44,355 nt of DNA. Source: Lachnospiraceae bacterium. GTDB taxonomy: Bacteria > Bacillota > Clostridia > Lachnospirales > Lachnospiraceae. Below are positions 42,106 to 44,355 of the stretch, piece after piece. The notes beneath the pieces were generated by a model that saw only the letters and a list, made by a program, of their open reading frames with translations, made no database searches and was not told where the DNA came from. The stretch spans positions 1-44,355 of the forward strand of contig CAJTEM010000006.1 of the NCBI GenBank assembly GCA_910575255.1. Reading direction: 5' to 3'. Position 1 is the first letter of the stretch; each line of letters starts with the position of its first letter. The position numbers and the translations under genes are program-made.

Positions 42106-43128
42106 ATGAAAGCTGTACAGATTGTAAATCCCCAGGATCTGAGAATTATTGACATAAAAAAGCCTGCCCTCGATGAAAGAAACAATGTCCTGGTCCGGAT
42201 GACTGCCGCCGGTATCTGCGGATCGGACGGCACCATTTATCACGGAACCAATGCGATTGTCACTTATCCGCGGATTATCGGCCACGAGATGGTCGGTGTG
42301 GTAGAAGAAACCGGCGCTAATGTCAGAGGATTGCAGCATGGCGACCGGGTGATCATCAATCAGGTGGTCAGCTGCGGCCATTGCTATCCCTGCCAGATCG
42401 GACGCGGCAATGTCTGTGATGACCTGAAGGTTCGGGGCGTACATATCGACGGCGGTTTTCGGGAATATATCGCGGTTCCCGAATCTGACTGCTGCCGTCT
42501 TCCGGATTCCCTCTCAGACTGCGATGCCGTCATGATCGAGCCGGCCACCATTGCCATTCAGGCCTGCTCCCGGGCACAGCTTGCCCCGGACGATATGCTG
42601 CTGATCCTGGGCTACGGTGCATTGGGAAGCTCTGTTTTAAGGATTGCCAGACTGCTCTGCAGCCACATTATCGTTGCCTGCCGGACCGACGAAAAGCTGG
42701 AGGCTGCCAGACAAAACGGCGCGCTTTATACCATCAATGTCAGGAAAGAGGATCTCGAACAAAAGGTCAGGGAATACACCGGCGGACATGGCGCCACCGT
42801 ATCCATTGATGCTGCCAATGCCGGAGATTCCCTCGCTTCTCTGCTCAAAGCCACAGGTAATGCCGGACGGGTCATGGTTCTGGGACTTACCTCCGCTCCT
42901 GCCCGGATCGACCCCTTCCTGATCACTGCCAAAGAGCTGGATGTGCGCGGCTGTCGCCTGCAGAATCAGATGTTCGGCACAGCCATCGAGCTGATTCGCG
43001 AGGGAAAGCTGGATCTCAGCGGCAGTGTTTCCCACACCTTTCCTCTGACAAAAGCGCAGGAGGCCTTTGACTTCATTGACAGCCAGGATCCTTCTATCCG
43101 CAAAGTCGTGCTTACCTTTGACTTTTAA
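42106..43128 (+). CDS. Zinc-dependent alcohol/polyol dehydrogenase
   Basis: A 340-residue medium-chain dehydrogenase. The GroES-like domain has catalytic zinc ligands Cys38 (AGICGSDG) and His60-Glu61 (IIGHEMVG). The structural zinc set Cys90, Cys93, Cys96 and Cys104 is complete. The Rossmann domain has LGYGALGSSVLRIAR. The substrate may be a sugar alcohol, a sugar acid or threonine, as in sorbitol, L-gulonate and threonine dehydrogenases; I cannot choose. AAGGAG stands nine bases before the ATG. It probably shares a transcript with the LysR gene. The stop overlaps the convergent cbiK stop by four bases. Confidence 0.88.
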   Translation: MKAVQIVNPQDLRIIDIKKPALDERNNVLVRMTAAGICGSDGTIYHGTNAIVTYPRIIGHEMVGVVEETGANVRGLQHGDRVIINQVVSCGHCYPCQIGRGNVCDDLKVRGVHIDGGFREYIAVPESDCCRLPDSLSDCDAVMIEPATIAIQACSRAQLAPDDMLLILGYGALGSSVLRIARLLCSHIIVACRTDEKLEAARQNGALYTINVRKEDLEQKVREYTGGHGATVSIDAANAGDSLASLLKATGNAGRVMVLGLTSAPARIDPFLITAKELDVRGCRLQNQMFGTAIELIREGKLDLSGSVSHTFPLTKAQEAFDFIDSQDPSIRKVVLTFDF

Positions 43129-43931
43129 GAACAATCCATCTCTTTTTCTGACTTTTTTGCATGGCGAAGATAGATTTGGCGAATGCCTGCGTACTCTCCC
43201 AGGCCTTTCAGCAGGCATTCCACCTTGTATCCTCTGTGGAGAAGCCATGATTTCCAGGAATCCTCCTGTTCTCCGGCGATATCCCGACAGGCATGTTCTC
43301 CGGCTACCACCAAAAGCGGAACCAGAACTACCCTGTGCGGACGGCGGTTTTGCAGCAGTCTTTCTCTGTCCTCTCTGGCATCGGTGGCTTCTACAGTCCC
43401 CACAAGAATATCTGTATACCCCTCCTCAAGGAACGCCTGCTGCAGCCGGGCATAGGAAATATTCGCTTCATGCCCGGTACCATGACCCACCAGGATGCGG
43501 TCGGTCCCCGGCCGGCAACAGCTTTCCAGTTCCCGGCCCAGAATCCTGGCCACTTCCCGATAATCCTCTTCTTCGGTCAGCAACGGCTCCCCGCATACCA
43601 GAGTATCAAACTTCTCCCGATACCTGGCAATCGTCGCCTTCATCCGGTCGTACTCATATCCATGTATCACATGGGTGCTTTGCGCCAGCACCATCTGATA
43701 TCCTTCCTGCCAGAGCCGCCAGAGCGCCTCCTCCACAGACTCCACTACAATCCCCTCCCGCTCTTTCAAAATCCGTATGATCGTAGGGCTTGTATAGGCA
43801 CGCCGAAATTCCCAGTCTGCGAATTCCTCCCGTATCTCCTGTTCTATCACATCCAGAGTCCTCTCCCTCGTCTCCCGATGGCTGGTCCCAAAACTGATTA
43901 CCAAAACCGCCCGCTTTTTCTTATTCTCCAT
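43125..43931 (-). CDS. cbiK: Sirohydrochlorin cobaltochelatase CbiK
   Basis: A 268-residue anaerobic-type class II chelatase that puts cobalt into sirohydrochlorin for vitamin B12 synthesis. ISFGTSHRETRERTLD starts the fold. The metal-binding histidines are present as His150 (LVGHGTGHEAN) and His213 (AGEHACRDI), equivalent to the two active-site histidines of Salmonella CbiK. There is no signal peptide. No other cobalamin gene is in the window. It has its own promoter. Confidence 0.92.
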   Translation of the reverse strand: MENKKKRAVLVISFGTSHRETRERTLDVIEQEIREEFADWEFRRAYTSPTIIRILKEREGIVVESVEEALWRLWQEGYQMVLAQSTHVIHGYEYDRMKATIARYREKFDTLVCGEPLLTEEEDYREVARILGRELESCCRPGTDRILVGHGTGHEANISYARLQQAFLEEGYTDILVGTVEATDAREDRERLLQNRRPHRVVLVPLLVVAGEHACRDIAGEQEDSWKSWLLHRGYKVECLLKGLGEYAGIRQIYLRHAKKSEKEMDCS

Positions 43932-43973
43932 TTTCTGTCCACATCCTTCCCCCTTAATCCTTCCTTCCCGTCA

Positions 43974-44002
43974 ATCATACCACAAAATATTCTTTTCTCC
44001 AA
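43974..44002 (-). promoter_or_regulatory. cbiK promoter
   Basis: TTGGAG (43997-44002), 17-bp spacer, TATGAT (43974-43979) with TG one base before the -10, on the minus strand. The leader of about 40 bases is too short for a cobalamin riboswitch, and none was seen. Confidence 0.7.
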
Positions 44003-44071
44003 TCAATTATCCAAACACTTTCCAGAACGTACCTCCCGGCGTTCCTGTTCACGGGCCAATGTCGGTAAGTT

Positions 44072-44346
44072 AAGAAATCGCGAAACACAGCCAGGGAAAC
44101 GGGGAGAGCAGCCATCGAAAAGGGCCTGCGGATTTTGACTTTGCAGAGATTTAGAAGTCCTTGAATTTCTGAGTTTTGCGTTGAAACGAAAATTCACACT
44201 GTCTGAGCGCAGCGAGTTTGTGAATTTTCGTTTCATTTTTAGCAAAATTCAGAAATTTTAGGAATTCTTGATCTCGAAACCGGAAAAATCCGCAGGCCCT
44301 TTTCGATGGCTGCTCTCCCCGTTTCCCTGGCGTACCTTTTGGAACA
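44072..44346 (-). repeat. Long hairpin element, copy 2
   Basis: About 275 bp, opposite in orientation to the copy at 23548-23824. Arms 44090-44136 and 44285-44331 are reverse complements at all 47 positions. The 148-nt core (44137-44284) differs from copy 1 at six positions, and its apical stem and 20-nt loop are unchanged. An outer AGTTAAG (44068-44074) can also pair with CTTAACT (44348-44354), so this copy may reach the window edge. It fills most of 43932-44355, where no gene is seen. Confidence 0.9.
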
Positions 44347-44355
44347 GCTTAACTA

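Noticed and set aside
41058-42236. 392-codon minus-strand open frame across the LysR gene
   Set aside because: It is the complement of an intact LysR gene with a clear helix-turn-helix and ribosome site.
43932-43973. Cobalamin riboswitch before cbiK
   Set aside because: The leader is about 40 bases, and no B12-box text was seen.

Overview
The window looks like a chromosomal segment of a spore-forming, gut-type Clostridia bacterium, most likely Lachnospiraceae. This is inferred from moderate GC content, strong AGGAGG ribosome binding sites, a gerW (ytfJ)/DUF2953 sporulation pair, DUF6465 and DUF1576 proteins, YesM/YesN-type two-component proteins, an LplB/YtcP/lipoprotein sugar transporter, and a zinc-type (CxxC) ribosomal protein L28. 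No rRNA, tRNA, CRISPR array, transposase or phage gene was seen.

Left part (1-23435) is a carbohydrate-use region. A GH94 cellobiose-type phosphorylase is on the plus strand. Facing it are a YesM-type sensor kinase and a GH42 beta-galactosidase. Then come a GyrI-like effector-binding protein, the wreck of a UvrD-type helicase gene, an inositol monophosphatase and a SIR2-domain protein. Next are a three-gene oligosaccharide ABC importer (LplB, YtcP, lipoprotein), a DUF4825-type lipoprotein, a secreted protein made of cell-wall-binding repeats, and a 1522-residue secreted GH5 glucanase. The region ends with a YesN-type response regulator that is split by a one-base frameshift in a G6 tract. A plausible division of labour is outside cleavage by GH5, import by the ABC system, inside breakdown by GH94 and GH42, and control by the kinase and regulator.

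Middle part (23436-34451) is housekeeping. rpmB has its own strong promoter. Opposite it runs a minus-strand operon, rimO-pgsA-cinA-two unknown genes-DUF2953-gerW-a 45-residue membrane peptide. Upstream of that lies yicC-gmk-rpoZ, with a strong promoter and a leader of three tetraloop hairpins. dinB is divergent from yicC.

Right part (34452-44355) has a DUF1576 membrane protein, an RsmF-type rRNA methyltransferase, a DUF853 HerA-like ATPase, DUF6465 with a histone-like tail, azlCD divergent from a LysR regulator, a zinc alcohol dehydrogenase and cbiK.

The most unusual object is a pair of roughly 275-bp hairpin elements at 23548-23824 (plus) and 44072-44346 (minus). The 148-nt core is nearly identical in the two copies (142/148). 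The flanking 47-48-nt arms are only about two-thirds identical between copies, yet within each copy the arms are perfectly complementary (48/48 and 47/47). Arms that change while keeping perfect self-pairing point to selection on, or a copying mechanism for, the hairpin itself. I do not recognise it as a described family.
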